Below, in pieces: positions 34,393-43,274 of a DNA stretch of 64,000 nt. Positions within the stretch are counted from its first letter, which is position 1. Each line of letters begins with the position of its first letter. Source of the stretch: Haloarcula ordinaria (GTDB taxonomy: Archaea; Halobacteriota; Halobacteria; Halobacteriales; Haloarculaceae). The stretch is from contig NZ_CP119789.1 in assembly GCF_029338275.1 (NCBI RefSeq), forward strand, positions 992,001-1,056,000, given 5' to 3'. The position numbers and the translations under genes are program-made. The notes beneath the pieces were generated by a model, which ran no database searches, was not told the origin of the DNA, and saw only the letters and a list, made by a program, of their open reading frames with translations.

Positions 34393-34447
34393 CACCTCCT
34401 AATCGACTCTTACCGCCATATCTGATTGGGGGATCATCAGTATCAAA

Positions 34448-34498
34448 TTACTAGTAGTTTGAAGATATTGGCGTTCCACGTTCAGAAACTACTAGTAG
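34448..34498. repeat. Intergenic repeat, copy A (short version)
   Basis: It begins TTACTAGTAG and ends CTACTAGTAG, the second a perfect palindrome. Inside is GGCGTTCCACGTTCAGAAA, shared exactly with copy B at 37154. At 51 bases it is shorter than copy B and may be an internal deletion form. Confidence 0.6.
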
Positions 34499-34683
34499 TC
34501 GCTAGTGTTTCGAGAATCGGCAGCCAGGAACAGGCTGGCCGTTCGAAGTTATAGATGTATTATGTGATTCTGCAAGTCTGCTGAATACAGGGCGCTTTGT
34601 CAGCAATCGATAGCCGGGAATATTATCTCTGCCAAGTTGATATTGGACTGGTCGTGGCTGATCCGATCTCTGAATCGGAGCCG

Positions 34684-35370
34684 TCAGAAGGAGGGTTGTT
34701 CCACGTGCTGTTCCCAAAATCCCGGGTCCTCGTATTTCGAATACGTCGTTTGATAGCCGAGCCGGCGGCCAACTGGCGCGAGGACAGTTGCCAGTGGACG
34801 GGTCACGGTGGGAGGAGGCGACACGAACACCGTATCGTCCGCTAATTCCTCGGTCAATACCATGCCCTGGAGAAAACCCGGCTGTCCCGAATCGTCTAAT
34901 TTACCCTCGTGGGCGAGACCAAATAGCGTCTTGATCAACTGGAGCGTCTTTCCTGGCGGCCGTACCGTGCCGATTGCCGCGGTGAATGTATCGCCATCGT
35001 AGCGCGGTTTGTGAACCGTCCCGGCCGGAACAGTGTGCGATTCCCCCGCTGAAACACGGCGGGGAGTGCCTTCGACGACGACCGTCAGTTCTCCCGAAAG
35101 GACCTCGAAGGTCTCCTCGTACCCGACGTGATAGTGTTCCGGCGGCCCCTCGCCAGCACTCAGGTAGAGCGCACTGTGATACTCGCCACCCGTGTTCTCG
35201 GGTGGGTCAAGATCGGCGACCCACTCTTGAGACACGGGATTAGAAACGAGGGGTCCGGTTCTCTCCCGGAGGTTCTCTGCAAGTTCCCCGTCGAGATCGA
35301 CCTCGAAACCACTTCCCGGAATGGGGTCACCGTTCTCGTCGAGCGTTCTCCCCACAGACGTGGTGCCCAT
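34684..35370 (-). CDS. Cupin-domain protein
   Basis: A 228-residue protein with one cupin core: EHYHVGYEETFEVLSGELTVVVEG (residues about 82-105, metal-binding His-x-His and Glu), then the second half ESHTVPAGTVHKPRYDG with the late histidine. A C-terminal helical region of about 90 residues follows, ending in a GRRLGY-type segment; the neighbouring cupin gene ends with a similar alpha part. Function is unknown; cupins of this type are dioxygenases, isomerases or small-molecule binders. The ATG at 35370 is used; the longer frame upstream is not cupin-like. It is divergent from the second cupin gene. Confidence 0.7.
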   Translation of the reverse strand: MGTTSVGRTLDENGDPIPGSGFEVDLDGELAENLRERTGPLVSNPVSQEWVADLDPPENTGGEYHSALYLSAGEGPPEHYHVGYEETFEVLSGELTVVVEGTPRRVSAGESHTVPAGTVHKPRYDGDTFTAAIGTVRPPGKTLQLIKTLFGLAHEGKLDDSGQPGFLQGMVLTEELADDTVFVSPPPTVTRPLATVLAPVGRRLGYQTTYSKYEDPGFWEQHVEQPSF

Positions 35371-35505
35371 GCTAGACACTAGCACGTACGGATTATTAAT
35401 ATTCGGGAGTGAACGGGCATGGCACACCCATTCTGCCCGAATTCTGGCGGTGAGTCCGTTTTGGCCACCCAAACCAATTTGATGGTAATTGTCGTATGAT
35501 AACGT

Positions 35506-36045
35506 ATGTCAAATCACGTCGATCATACAGGGTCACGTCGGGTACTCGATCACGAGGGATTTCCAGGCAGGTGGGAAATTCTCGAAACGGCCGACGAAAC
35601 CGGTGGGGAACGGTTCAAGACGCGTATGGAACTGGAAGAACAAGGCGAGTTACCGCCCCATCTCCACCCGACCGCAGAGGAAAGTTACGAGATCATCGCT
35701 GGCGAACTGGAGGTACAGGTCGATGGGGACTGGTCGACGGTTGAGGCTGGCGAGACAGTCGTCATTCCGCCCGACACGGAACACGCGTTCAAGAACACGG
35801 GGCCCGCCGAGGTGATCAATATCCATCAACCCGCGATGGAGTTCGAGGAGTTCTTTCGGGGGTTCCACCGGTTGAAAACCGAACGTGGGGTGGCGATGCC
35901 GCCGGATGGGCTCAAGGCAGCGATCTTGCTGGCCATGCTGGTCGTGGAGTACGAAGATGAACAGCGCGTGGTCAGTCCCCCACATTGGTCGTTCAAACTG
36001 CTGGCGCGGCTTGGCCACCTGCTCGGCTTCCGGCTTCCGGAGTAA
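35506..36045 (+). CDS. Cupin-domain protein
   Basis: A 179-residue protein with the cupin motif 1 as PPHLHPTAEESYEIIAGELEVQVDG and motif 2 as GETVVIPPDTEHAFKNTGP. A C-terminal part of about 60 residues (DGLKAAILLAMLVVEYED..., LLARLGHLLGFRLP) is helical and may associate with a membrane or dimerise. It has the same architecture as the divergent cupin at 34684-35370, so the two may act together or derive from duplication. The substrate is unknown. Confidence 0.7.
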   Translation: MSNHVDHTGSRRVLDHEGFPGRWEILETADETGGERFKTRMELEEQGELPPHLHPTAEESYEIIAGELEVQVDGDWSTVEAGETVVIPPDTEHAFKNTGPAEVINIHQPAMEFEEFFRGFHRLKTERGVAMPPDGLKAAILLAMLVVEYEDEQRVVSPPHWSFKLLARLGHLLGFRLPE

Positions 36046-36183
36046 CTGCGCGAGACGTATCGAAGGGCGAAGTAGATGTCGTCGCCAGGGTGTGCTGAAC
36101 TCAGCCTCTGAGTCGGTCATACTGTTACTGACAGGACATGGGAAGAACAGATGCGACTGTGCGAGAGACAGGGTGTATATCCA

Positions 36184-36981
36184 TCAAAGTGAGTCGGCGA
36201 AATCGCTCAGAATCTCATTGAATCGTTCGGGTTCCTCGATGGTAATACAATGACCGCTTTCTTCGAATAGTTCAAATCTGCTGTCCGGGACGAGTTCTGC
36301 GACTGCTTTGACCGATTCGACGCTCCGCCACTTCTCGTCTGCTCCGGCGCACACTAACATCGGAACGTCGATGTCAGGGAAGACGTTTGGTGGTTTGCGC
36401 AAGATATCGGCGTAAATTGCGCTCTTGATCGGGGGTGGTGTACGTGATGCCTCGTCGAACATCATGGTTTCAAGTTCCCGCGGAGGTGAATCTTTGAGCA
36501 GTAATTCGTTCTCCTGTTCGACGAGATTCAGATGATCAGTCTGGATTCCGACGAAGACATCGCTGAGGTCTTCCAGCCCCATCCGTCCGAATTCGTAGTC
36601 CTCCTGCTGGAACGGGGATGGCTCGGCGTCTACATTTACCAGTGCTTGTATCCGATCTGTTCCGAACTGATCTACATACTCCCATGTGACACCCGCACCC
36701 ATAGACCACCCGACCAGTACAACGTCGTCCAGATTCCGGCGGGCGAGGAATTCATTTACATCACGGGCATACTGGCGGACAGTATGGCCGTGCTCGGTCT
36801 TCTCCGACCGACCGTGGCCTCTGAAATCGAGAGCTATCGTTTGATACCCGTCCGAAAGATCCGTCAGTTGTGGCTCGAAAAACCTGAGCCCCATCCACGC
36901 CCCATGGAGAAACACGAGCGGTTGTCCCTCTCCGTACTCTTCATAATAGAGGGTAGCTCCATTGCATTCGATAACTGGCAT
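36184..36981 (-). CDS. Alpha/beta hydrolase
   Basis: A 265-residue alpha/beta hydrolase. Oxyanion loop FLHGAWMG, the DFRGHGRSEKTEHGH block, nucleophile elbow VLVGWSMGAG (Ser near residue 93), acid residue region VCAGADEKW, and catalytic His in FEESGHCITIEEPE. The length is standard. Such enzymes hydrolyse esters, lactones or enol-lactones or act as haloperoxidase-like proteins; substrate unknown. It sits in a three-gene block with two cupins, flanked on both sides by repeat copies A and B. Confidence 0.82.
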   Translation of the reverse strand: MPVIECNGATLYYEEYGEGQPLVFLHGAWMGLRFFEPQLTDLSDGYQTIALDFRGHGRSEKTEHGHTVRQYARDVNEFLARRNLDDVVLVGWSMGAGVTWEYVDQFGTDRIQALVNVDAEPSPFQQEDYEFGRMGLEDLSDVFVGIQTDHLNLVEQENELLLKDSPPRELETMMFDEASRTPPPIKSAIYADILRKPPNVFPDIDVPMLVCAGADEKWRSVESVKAVAELVPDSRFELFEESGHCITIEEPERFNEILSDFADSL

Positions 36982-37379
36982 AACACCATACTTCGCCCTG
37001 AATACCGATAATCATTCGTGCTGAACTTCGTCTCAATATCTCGCACGCCGTTTCTGACAGATACTGTAGACATTGACTGGACCACTGGTGGTGAACTACT
37101 AGCAGTTCTCAGGTAGCGTGACTGCATGCGCTCAGAGGCACTTCTGCGGAAAAGGCGTTCCACGTTCAGAAACTACTAATAGATGCAGCAGTGGCGCTGC
37201 AGGCTCCAGTTCGACTGTCGAACGACTTGTCATTTCAGGCGTGAGGCGGCCGAATTCGGGGGTTTGAATATCGGCCGAACTCCTGAATTCTGAGCACACT
37301 ATCCGATACGTCCTGCACACGAGGTGAACTACCGGTACTCGCCCCATCCCTTTTGTCTCACTGTGTGGTAACTACCCAC
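36982..37379. other. Intergenic region with repeat copy B
   Basis: About 400 bases between divergent genes. It contains the 87-base repeat (37096-37182) and A/T-rich flanks with likely promoters for the hydrolase (minus) and the ArsR-type regulator (plus). No ORF of note. Confidence 0.5.
37096..37182. repeat. Intergenic repeat, copy B (full 87-base version)
   Basis: It starts CTACTAGCAG and ends CTACTAATAG, both variants of the palindrome CTACTAGTAG. Its last 29 bases match the end of copy A in 28 positions, and its first 67 bases align without gaps to copy C with about two thirds identity. It resembles a small non-autonomous element. Confidence 0.6.
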
Positions 37380-38384
37380 ATGACCGATTCGACTGTATCC
37401 GAGTCACCACTCGAAGCGGCCGCTGGCACCGCTGGCCCTCACGCAGTCGAGGCGTTCAAATTACTGAGCGATGAGACGCGTCTGGCCATTTTACTGGCTC
37501 TTTGGGAGCACTACGACCCGCACGCCGAGGATAACTCCGTCCCGTTCTCAACGTTGTACGACCGTGTCAATATGGGCGACAGTGGCACCTTTACTTACCA
37601 CCTCGACAAACTGGTCGATACCTTTGTCGAAAAGACCAGCGACGGCTATCAACTCCGGAACTCAGGACTCACCATCGTTCGGGCAATCATCGCCGGCACG
37701 GGACTCGAAGACGCTCGACTCACGCCGACCGAAATCCCCCGGTCGTGTTACCACTGCGGCGCTTCTGTGGAGCTCAGCTACAAAGACGACAGACTCTATC
37801 AGATCTGTACGGAATGCGAGGCCAACGTTGGGCCCGATTCCAGCGAACGCGCCCCGACGGGGACACTCATGGTGTACGACAATTTCAACCCCGCCGGTCT
37901 GACGCATCGGGCTCCTGCGGACGTATTCGTGGCGAGCACGATCGAATACCACAGAGCGGTGACGTTGCTCATCAGAGGCGTGTGTCCCGAGTGCTCGGGG
38001 CCAGTCGAAGAGTCACTGCACATCTGTGACTCTCACGAGTCACCGCCGGGAGAAGTTTGCTCGACGTGTGGCACCTGGAACGAGGCCCGGGTCAGGTACG
38101 TCTGCTCTGTCTGTAAGTATGGTGGCTCCTATCCGGCGTGGGTAGCTGCCTTCGACCATCCAGCAATCGTCGCATTCTACTACGACCACGGGTTCCAGAT
38201 GACGTTTGATCTTGATGACGCCGAGACGTGTGCTCGGGCGTGGGATCGCCTTGCACGCGAGCAAACGCTTGTATCGGAGGATCCCGTTCGGATTCGCGTC
38301 ACGGTACCGTGTGGCGGTGAGGAGCTATATTTGACCTTGAACGAAAATCTAAACGTAATTGACGTGACCGAGTCGAACAACTGA
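37380..38384 (+). CDS. ArsR-like winged-helix regulator with zinc-ribbon domain
   Basis: A 334-residue regulator. Residues about 18-95 form an ArsR-like winged helix (AVEAFKLLSDETRLAILLALWEHY, then SGTFTYHLDKLVDTFVEKTSDGYQL). Four CxxC pairs (CYHC/CTEC near residues 122-145, CPEC, CSTC/CSVC later) make zinc ribbons, and the rest is a mixed domain typical of haloarchaea. It probably senses a ligand or redox state and controls the next genes, a methyltransferase and a secreted protein. The start ATG at 37380 gives MTDSTVSESP. Confidence 0.8.
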   Translation: MTDSTVSESPLEAAAGTAGPHAVEAFKLLSDETRLAILLALWEHYDPHAEDNSVPFSTLYDRVNMGDSGTFTYHLDKLVDTFVEKTSDGYQLRNSGLTIVRAIIAGTGLEDARLTPTEIPRSCYHCGASVELSYKDDRLYQICTECEANVGPDSSERAPTGTLMVYDNFNPAGLTHRAPADVFVASTIEYHRAVTLLIRGVCPECSGPVEESLHICDSHESPPGEVCSTCGTWNEARVRYVCSVCKYGGSYPAWVAAFDHPAIVAFYYDHGFQMTFDLDDAETCARAWDRLAREQTLVSEDPVRIRVTVPCGGEELYLTLNENLNVIDVTESNN

Positions 38385-38521
38385 GGGCCACGCCGACGCT
38401 CGATAAAAAACATCAACCTGCATACTGGTTTACCGTCCAGTAATCCCGATTACTGGAATGTCGTCCAGATTATACTTTTCACCCTCCAAATCCTGCTCCT
38501 TTGTGGGTGGCACTCACACCC

Positions 38522-39541
38522 ATGACAGACGCGAAAGCCCATGTGATCGATCTCATCTTCGGCCGATGGCGTAGCCAGACGTTGTACGCCGGGGTCGAAC
38601 TCGGCGTCTTCGACATCATCGGGGATTACCCCAAACACGCCGTCGAGATCGCCGATCAGTTGGACATCAACCGCGAACAGGGGTACCGGCTCTTCCGAGC
38701 GCTTGCCTCGCTGGACCTGCTCCAGGAGTCCTCAGATCGCCGCTTCTCGATAACCCCCGCGGGTGAACTACTCCAGGAGGACCACCCGGACAGTCTACAA
38801 GGGATTGCCCTTCTTGAAGAGGGACCGACACATTACGCGACCTGGTCACACCTTCCGGCTATCGTCCGCGAGGGGGAACCTGATGGATTCCAGCGCGAGT
38901 TCGGACACTCCGTTTTCGACCATCTTGAGGAAAACCCCGACTATGCGGCCCGATTCAACGAATCGATGAGCAGTCTCTCGCAATTGGAATCAGATTGGGT
39001 CAAGCTCCTGCTCCGTACCGTCGATGTATCCGAATTTGGCCACATCTGCGACGTCGGTGGAGGTCATGGTCACCTGCTGTGTACCTTACTTCAGGACGCA
39101 CCTCGTGTCGAGGGTACGGTACTCGAACTGCCAAGCGTCGTCAAAGATGAGGACCAGCATTACCACGAGTCGATGGGACTCTCGAACCGCGTCGATTTCG
39201 TCGCCGGAGATTTCTTCGAGGAAGTCCCGACGGCCGACGCTTACCTGATGAAACACATCCTTCACGACTGGAGCGATGCGGAGTGCGTCGAAATCCTCTC
39301 GACGGTACGGGAGGCAGCGCCGGACGACGCCCGTTTGTTCGTCTGCGAACTCGTCGTTCCCGGACCTGATCAGTCCCACCTCTCGAAACTGTTCGACATC
39401 CACATGATGGTGTCGGGGACCGGCAAGGAACGCACCGAGGCCGAATATGCCGAACTCTTCGAGAAAGCCGGGTTCGAGCACGCCGAAACACATCAGACCG
39501 ACGAGATTCCGATGGCCATCGTCGAAGAGATAGCAACGTGA
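38522..39541 (+). CDS. O-methyltransferase (acetylserotonin/hydroxyneurosporene type)
   Basis: A 339-residue small-molecule O-methyltransferase. An N-terminal winged-helix dimerisation domain (RSQTLYAGVELGVFDIIGDYP, EIADQLDINREQGYRLFRALASLDLL) is followed by a Rossmann domain with SAM motif HICDVGGGHGHLLC and the DAYLMKHILHDWSDAECVEIL catalytic block with the His base. A TATA-like ATTATACT lies about 50 bases upstream. The family methylates phenolic or carotenoid hydroxyls or related small molecules; the real substrate is open. It is a plausible target of the regulator encoded just before it. Confidence 0.85.
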   Translation: MTDAKAHVIDLIFGRWRSQTLYAGVELGVFDIIGDYPKHAVEIADQLDINREQGYRLFRALASLDLLQESSDRRFSITPAGELLQEDHPDSLQGIALLEEGPTHYATWSHLPAIVREGEPDGFQREFGHSVFDHLEENPDYAARFNESMSSLSQLESDWVKLLLRTVDVSEFGHICDVGGGHGHLLCTLLQDAPRVEGTVLELPSVVKDEDQHYHESMGLSNRVDFVAGDFFEEVPTADAYLMKHILHDWSDAECVEILSTVREAAPDDARLFVCELVVPGPDQSHLSKLFDIHMMVSGTGKERTEAEYAELFEKAGFEHAETHQTDEIPMAIVEEIAT

Positions 39542-39565
39542 CACCATCCAAAAACAGAGAAACCA

Positions 39566-40090
39566 ATGAACTTGAACGAGATATCCCGACGAAAGGCGTT
39601 GAAATTAGTTGGCGTTGGCGGAGTGATTGTCGTAGGAACTGGAGTAACGTCGGCTCATAGAGACGACGTTGATCCACAGCAGTTGAACGAACTGCGCGAA
39701 GCGACAGCAAAGTATCACGATCTGGAGAACGCCCTGACTGACGGATTCGTTCTTCCTGAGGACCACTGTGTCTCTTCGGGCGATCCTGATGTCGGAGCAA
39801 TGGGTTTCCACTACGTCCACCTTGGTCGATTGGACGAAACTCTGGATCACACCGAGCCCGAGGTCTTGCTCTACGAAGAGCGAGGAAATAAACGACATCT
39901 AGTTGCGGTGGAATTCTTATCCACAGCTACATCCAAAGCAGATGGCGGAGAACCACCAGTGGTTCTCGGACACGAAATGCATCCGTTCCACGAACCCTTT
40001 GCTAATTGGGCACTCCACGTGTGGGCGTGGAAAGACAATCCAAACGGCCTCTTTGCTGACTTCAATCCACGAGTGGAATGTCCCGAATAA
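39566..40090 (+). CDS. Secreted hypothetical protein with Tat signal
   Basis: A 174-residue protein starting with a Tat-type signal (SRRKALKLVGVGGVIVVGTGVTSAH). The mature part has MGFHYVHLGRLDETL, EPEVLLYEERGNKRHLVAVEF and a C-terminal LHVWAWKDNPNGLFADFNPRVEC. These Trp/His-rich blocks recur in secreted bacterial and archaeal proteins of unknown function. Two cysteines could form a disulfide outside the cell. It follows the O-methyltransferase after 24 bases. Confidence 0.65.
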   Translation: MNLNEISRRKALKLVGVGGVIVVGTGVTSAHRDDVDPQQLNELREATAKYHDLENALTDGFVLPEDHCVSSGDPDVGAMGFHYVHLGRLDETLDHTEPEVLLYEERGNKRHLVAVEFLSTATSKADGGEPPVVLGHEMHPFHEPFANWALHVWAWKDNPNGLFADFNPRVECPE

Positions 40091-40271
40091 CAGCCTGTTA
40101 AGTACATTTTTATATTCGATATACTATTCTATCAATTCTTGTATGTTTAAGGCCACTAGTGAAGTCAGCGGTATCACCGTGGCCTGTTGCTAGGATAATC
40201 GCAGGACAACACGGGTATTAATCTGATTCTTTGAGATCCCGGCGAATCCATCACTCACCGGATTCCGAGCG

Positions 40272-40338
40272 CTACTAGTAGTCCTTTGGTGTGGTAACCG
40301 CACAGCAGTAGAGGGACTTCTGCGGAAACGGCATTCAT
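40272..40338. repeat. Intergenic repeat, copy C (left part)
   Basis: It starts with the exact palindrome CTACTAGTAG and, without gaps, aligns over 67 bases to copy B, including ACTTCTGCGGAAA-CGGC. The right end of the element has been lost or diverged beyond recognition. Confidence 0.5.
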
Positions 40339-40452
40339 CAGCCAGGTTTTCCCGACCGGTATATACAATGACTCTGTGAGGATTTCTAATCTGGTTCAGA
40401 AGTTTGGTATGGGTATATACTGTACTATCCGCCCATATGGGCAGAAACACCG

Positions 40453-40460
40453 TTTTTTAA
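40453..40460 (+). promoter_or_regulatory. TATA-like box of the serine recombinase
   Basis: TTTTTTAA ends 26 bases before the ATG at 40486, the spacing for a leaderless transcript, and so supports that start over the GTG/ATG codons a few residues upstream. Confidence 0.5.
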
Positions 40461-40485
40461 ATGACTATGGAGCATGGGCGAGTGT

Positions 40486-41148
40486 ATGACCGTCGCCGCG
40501 TATGTTCGGGTCTCGACTGCCGACCAGAACTTGGATCGACAATTGGAAGCGACACATAACTACGCAGTCGACGAACTCGGGTGCGATCCGTCTACCTTGG
40601 AAGTGTATCGGGACAAATCAACCGGGACCGATATCGAACGTTCCGGGTACCAAGCTCTCCTGAGCGATGCAGAGGCGGGACGACTGGATGCAGTCGTAGT
40701 GCATGAAGTCTCCCGCATTGCTCGAAGCATTTCCGATCTTGAACGCACAGTCAAGCAACTGCGGGACGCCGGCGTCGCGGTACACATAGTGTCGGAGCGA
40801 ATGGTATTACGACCTGATCAGGAAGACGAGGATCCGTACCAGCGTGCGCTGTTTCAGATGCTCGGTGTGTTCGCCGAACTGGATGCAAAAATCAAGCGTC
40901 AGAATATCCGTCAGGGAATCGCGGCTCGACAAGAAAGTGAGGACTATCGGCACGGGCCAGCTCCACTTGGGTTCGAGAAAGACAATGGGGAGCTCGTTCA
41001 GGCTGGCAACTATCATCGAGTCTGTGAAACGCTGGAGCAAGTGGCTCGTGAAGAAATGAGTCAGCGACAGGCATCCAAAGAACTCGACTGTGGTCGAAAA
41101 ACGATTCGTCGTGCATTAGACGAACGGAGTGAACTCTATGATCTCTGA
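40486..41148 (+). CDS. Serine recombinase (resolvase/invertase family)
   Basis: A 220-residue serine recombinase. The catalytic N-terminal domain starts AAYVRVSTADQNLDRQLEA with the nucleophile Ser at residue 10. Arginine motifs are in DKSTGTDIERSGYQ and HEVSRIARS, and a long E helix (QMLGVFAELDAKIKRQNIRQG) leads to a C-terminal helix-turn-helix (SQRQASKELDCGRKTIRRAL). Such proteins resolve or invert DNA; haloarchaeal members of this size often stand alone on islands or plasmids. Its partner DNA site is not known. Confidence 0.88.
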   Translation: MTVAAYVRVSTADQNLDRQLEATHNYAVDELGCDPSTLEVYRDKSTGTDIERSGYQALLSDAEAGRLDAVVVHEVSRIARSISDLERTVKQLRDAGVAVHIVSERMVLRPDQEDEDPYQRALFQMLGVFAELDAKIKRQNIRQGIAARQESEDYRHGPAPLGFEKDNGELVQAGNYHRVCETLEQVAREEMSQRQASKELDCGRKTIRRALDERSELYDL

Positions 41149-41267
41149 GGTAGCGAAATAAACACCGGACAAGAGGGGAAAGTCGATCTCCGCCTGGTTA
41201 GCTTCCGTATCTGGTAGTGCTACTGTTCCGCTTCCGCTCTCAATTATGAATCAATCCGATAGCTCGC

Positions 41268-42065
41268 TCATTCGTATCGCTCTTCAAGATCGTCGAGTGC
41301 GCGCCAGAACTGTTCGTCGTTGATTCGGGGCTCTGTCGTTGCCCGCTCTTCTAACACGCCGGCGTACGTGTCGAATTCCTCGGGAGTTGGATTCGTCGCA
41401 AGAATACAGTCGGCGTATCCATCGATTGCGGTCTGTATGGTCCGTGCGTAGTGGTCGTAAGCACCGTCGATCAAGTTGTACTTCTCGTCGATCTCCTCAA
41501 ACACCGCTCGATAGACGGTCGCAGCGGCCAAATGCCGGTCGCGGTCCCGGTACTGCTCAGCAATCTCGAAAAACCGTGAGAAGTCGATAGCCTCGAACAA
41601 GACCGGGTCGGCATGCTGTTCCAACAATTGCGCGATTTCTTCACGATACTCGTCGACCGATTTGTGGTCGTCGCCGAATCGCGCAAGAAATTGGTCGCGT
41701 AACTCGGGGTGTTCGGCGAGTGCATCCCGGACGAAGTCACGCAGGTCGTCGGCCGACAGGTCGTCCAAAACTGCCTCGACACGGTCACTCTCATCCTGTG
41801 GTGGATTGGCGGCAATGTCCAGTAACACTGCGACGACGTGCTTGCAGTCGCCGCTCCCGTCGTACGGACAGGTACACTGAGTGTCGATATGTTGCTCGTC
41901 GAATTCGACAGTCACGTCGTACAGATTCGAGCCGCAGACGGTCGCCGTAACGAGATTATCGAACCGATCCAGTTGCTGAATACGTCCCTCGTCACGGTAG
42001 TTTTTCCCGCGTTCGAGGACTGCATCCGTACTCCTGTTCTCAATCGCTTCCCTCTCAACGTTCAT
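41268..42065 (-). CDS. SWIM zinc-finger protein
   Basis: A 265-residue protein. The SWIM motif is DTQCTCPYDGSGDCKHVVAVLL (near residues 61-82: CxC, then CxH), placed after a beta-rich domain. Helical repeats follow (LRDFVRDALAEHPELRDQFLARFGD, FFEIAEQYRDRDRHLAAATVYRAVFEE), similar to the SWIM proteins of bacteria linked to helicases. SWIM domains bind DNA or proteins. It is transcribed toward the serine recombinase with a short gap. Specific function unknown. Confidence 0.8.
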   Translation of the reverse strand: MNVEREAIENRSTDAVLERGKNYRDEGRIQQLDRFDNLVTATVCGSNLYDVTVEFDEQHIDTQCTCPYDGSGDCKHVVAVLLDIAANPPQDESDRVEAVLDDLSADDLRDFVRDALAEHPELRDQFLARFGDDHKSVDEYREEIAQLLEQHADPVLFEAIDFSRFFEIAEQYRDRDRHLAAATVYRAVFEEIDEKYNLIDGAYDHYARTIQTAIDGYADCILATNPTPEEFDTYAGVLEERATTEPRINDEQFWRALDDLEERYE

Positions 42066-42125
42066 ATCTCGTCTTTCGACGCGGACGTAGAATTCGATTT
42101 TGATGTCGGGTGGTGGTGAGCCGAC

Positions 42126-42734
42126 TCAGGTGGGTAGAACGTCATCCGGAAGGAACTCGCTACAATCGACAGGAATTGCTTCCCAAGCAGCCTGCACTGC
42201 TTGATATCCTGTCCACCCCTCTCCTTTCAGTAGCTCTCCGCAAGCCTGGCAGAACTCCTCTTTCGTACATGCATCCGCATCAAACAGGAGATAGAGGAGG
42301 AACGGTGGTGCGACGGCCCTTCCCTCCGTGTCCAACTGGTCGAATTCACGGTTGATAGCCGTTCGACCCGCTCGGTCCATCAGTACAGCGAACGTGTACG
42401 CACCTGGCTGTTGAGACACTTCTTGTTGCAATGATTTCTCTCCTGCATCTTCACCATGTGGTCGGGGGACGCTAGAGACAACAGTGAACGACGAGTTGGC
42501 GTCATCTTCGAACGGGACCAGGGCGTTTTCGCTCCCGTTCCGAATCCACTGTTCACGACTCCCATCCAATGGGTACTTTGGGGTCTCCTGAACGTGTCGT
42601 TTGAGTTCCTGTACGCAGACGTTCGTCGTCGTCAGATTCAGTGTCTCAGTGATTTTCGGCCAGAGTGCTGTGTTTGCGACAGCAATGAGCGCATCCGTAT
42701 CAACGAGGACTGGATGGCGTGTCCCACTCCCCAT
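42126..42734 (-). CDS. PIN-domain putative toxin (long form)
   Basis: A 202-residue protein that starts with a PIN strand (VLVDTDALIAVANTALW, Asp12 and Asp14 as first metal ligands) and continues NVCVQELKRHV. Further acidic residues (QLDTEGRAVAPPFLLYLLFDADAC) could complete the metal site. It is longer than a normal VapC (about 130). It lies three bases after the gene for a small basic/acidic protein that looks like an antitoxin, so both probably form a toxin/antitoxin pair. PIN toxins are Mg-dependent RNases. Confidence 0.65.
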   Translation of the reverse strand: MGSGTRHPVLVDTDALIAVANTALWPKITETLNLTTTNVCVQELKRHVQETPKYPLDGSREQWIRNGSENALVPFEDDANSSFTVVSSVPRPHGEDAGEKSLQQEVSQQPGAYTFAVLMDRAGRTAINREFDQLDTEGRAVAPPFLLYLLFDADACTKEEFCQACGELLKGEGWTGYQAVQAAWEAIPVDCSEFLPDDVLPT

Positions 42735-42737
42735 CGG

Positions 42738-43046
42738 TTAGGATTGGTACACGCCGTCGGTATCCAGTTCAGTTGCCTCTTCGAATGCTGCACGTTCTCG
42801 CTCGATTTCTTCAATCCCATCTCCGATGAGGATACGAGCGACATCTTCAGAGATCTCTCCCTCTCTGTACTGCTGGTGGATCTGAATCTTCTCTTCATCC
42901 GACAGCGTCTCACGCAGTTTTTCACGAAGTCCCCGCCGAGCGAGTTCACTAAGATTGACACCCCCAAGCCGCATCTGATCAACGATTTGGCTTGCCTGCT
43001 TCTCTGTTTCCCCCCGAAACTGGATTTTGTCGTTCCCCGTCGCCAT
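42738..43046 (-). CDS. Putative antitoxin of the PIN-domain protein
   Basis: A 102-residue protein with a ribbon-helix-helix-like N-terminal half (DKIQFRGETEKQASQIVDQMRLGGVNLSELARRGLREKLRETL) and a helical, charged C-terminal half that could wrap the toxin. It is directly upstream of the PIN gene on the same strand with three bases between. No named family is certain. By context it is the antitoxin and auto-repressor. Confidence 0.6.
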   Translation of the reverse strand: MATGNDKIQFRGETEKQASQIVDQMRLGGVNLSELARRGLREKLRETLSDEEKIQIHQQYREGEISEDVARILIGDGIEEIERERAAFEEATELDTDGVYQS

Positions 43047-43274
43047 TGTGAAGAGATATTGGGAGCGCGATAGAATAACTGTTGTGACTAGCCATCCTTG
43101 TCATGACAACAGCATCGACGAAATTAGAAATGGTGTAATTAGCGTGTAATATCCGGACTGCTCTCAACGGTGGTTGGTTTCAACGCTACTTCTGATGAAT
43201 CGACTGCTCAGTGTTCGTGCGTATTTAGTACTGCAGTTGCGGTGTTCAGTCTCTATCCAAATTGAGAACACGCA

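Larger units (their letters stand above)
40091..40485. other. A/T-rich intergenic region with repeat copy C
   Basis: About 395 bases, rich in A and T at 40100-40150 and 40370-40465, with repeat copy C (40272-40338) in between. The right part contains the TATA-like box of the serine recombinase. No gene seen. Confidence 0.5.
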
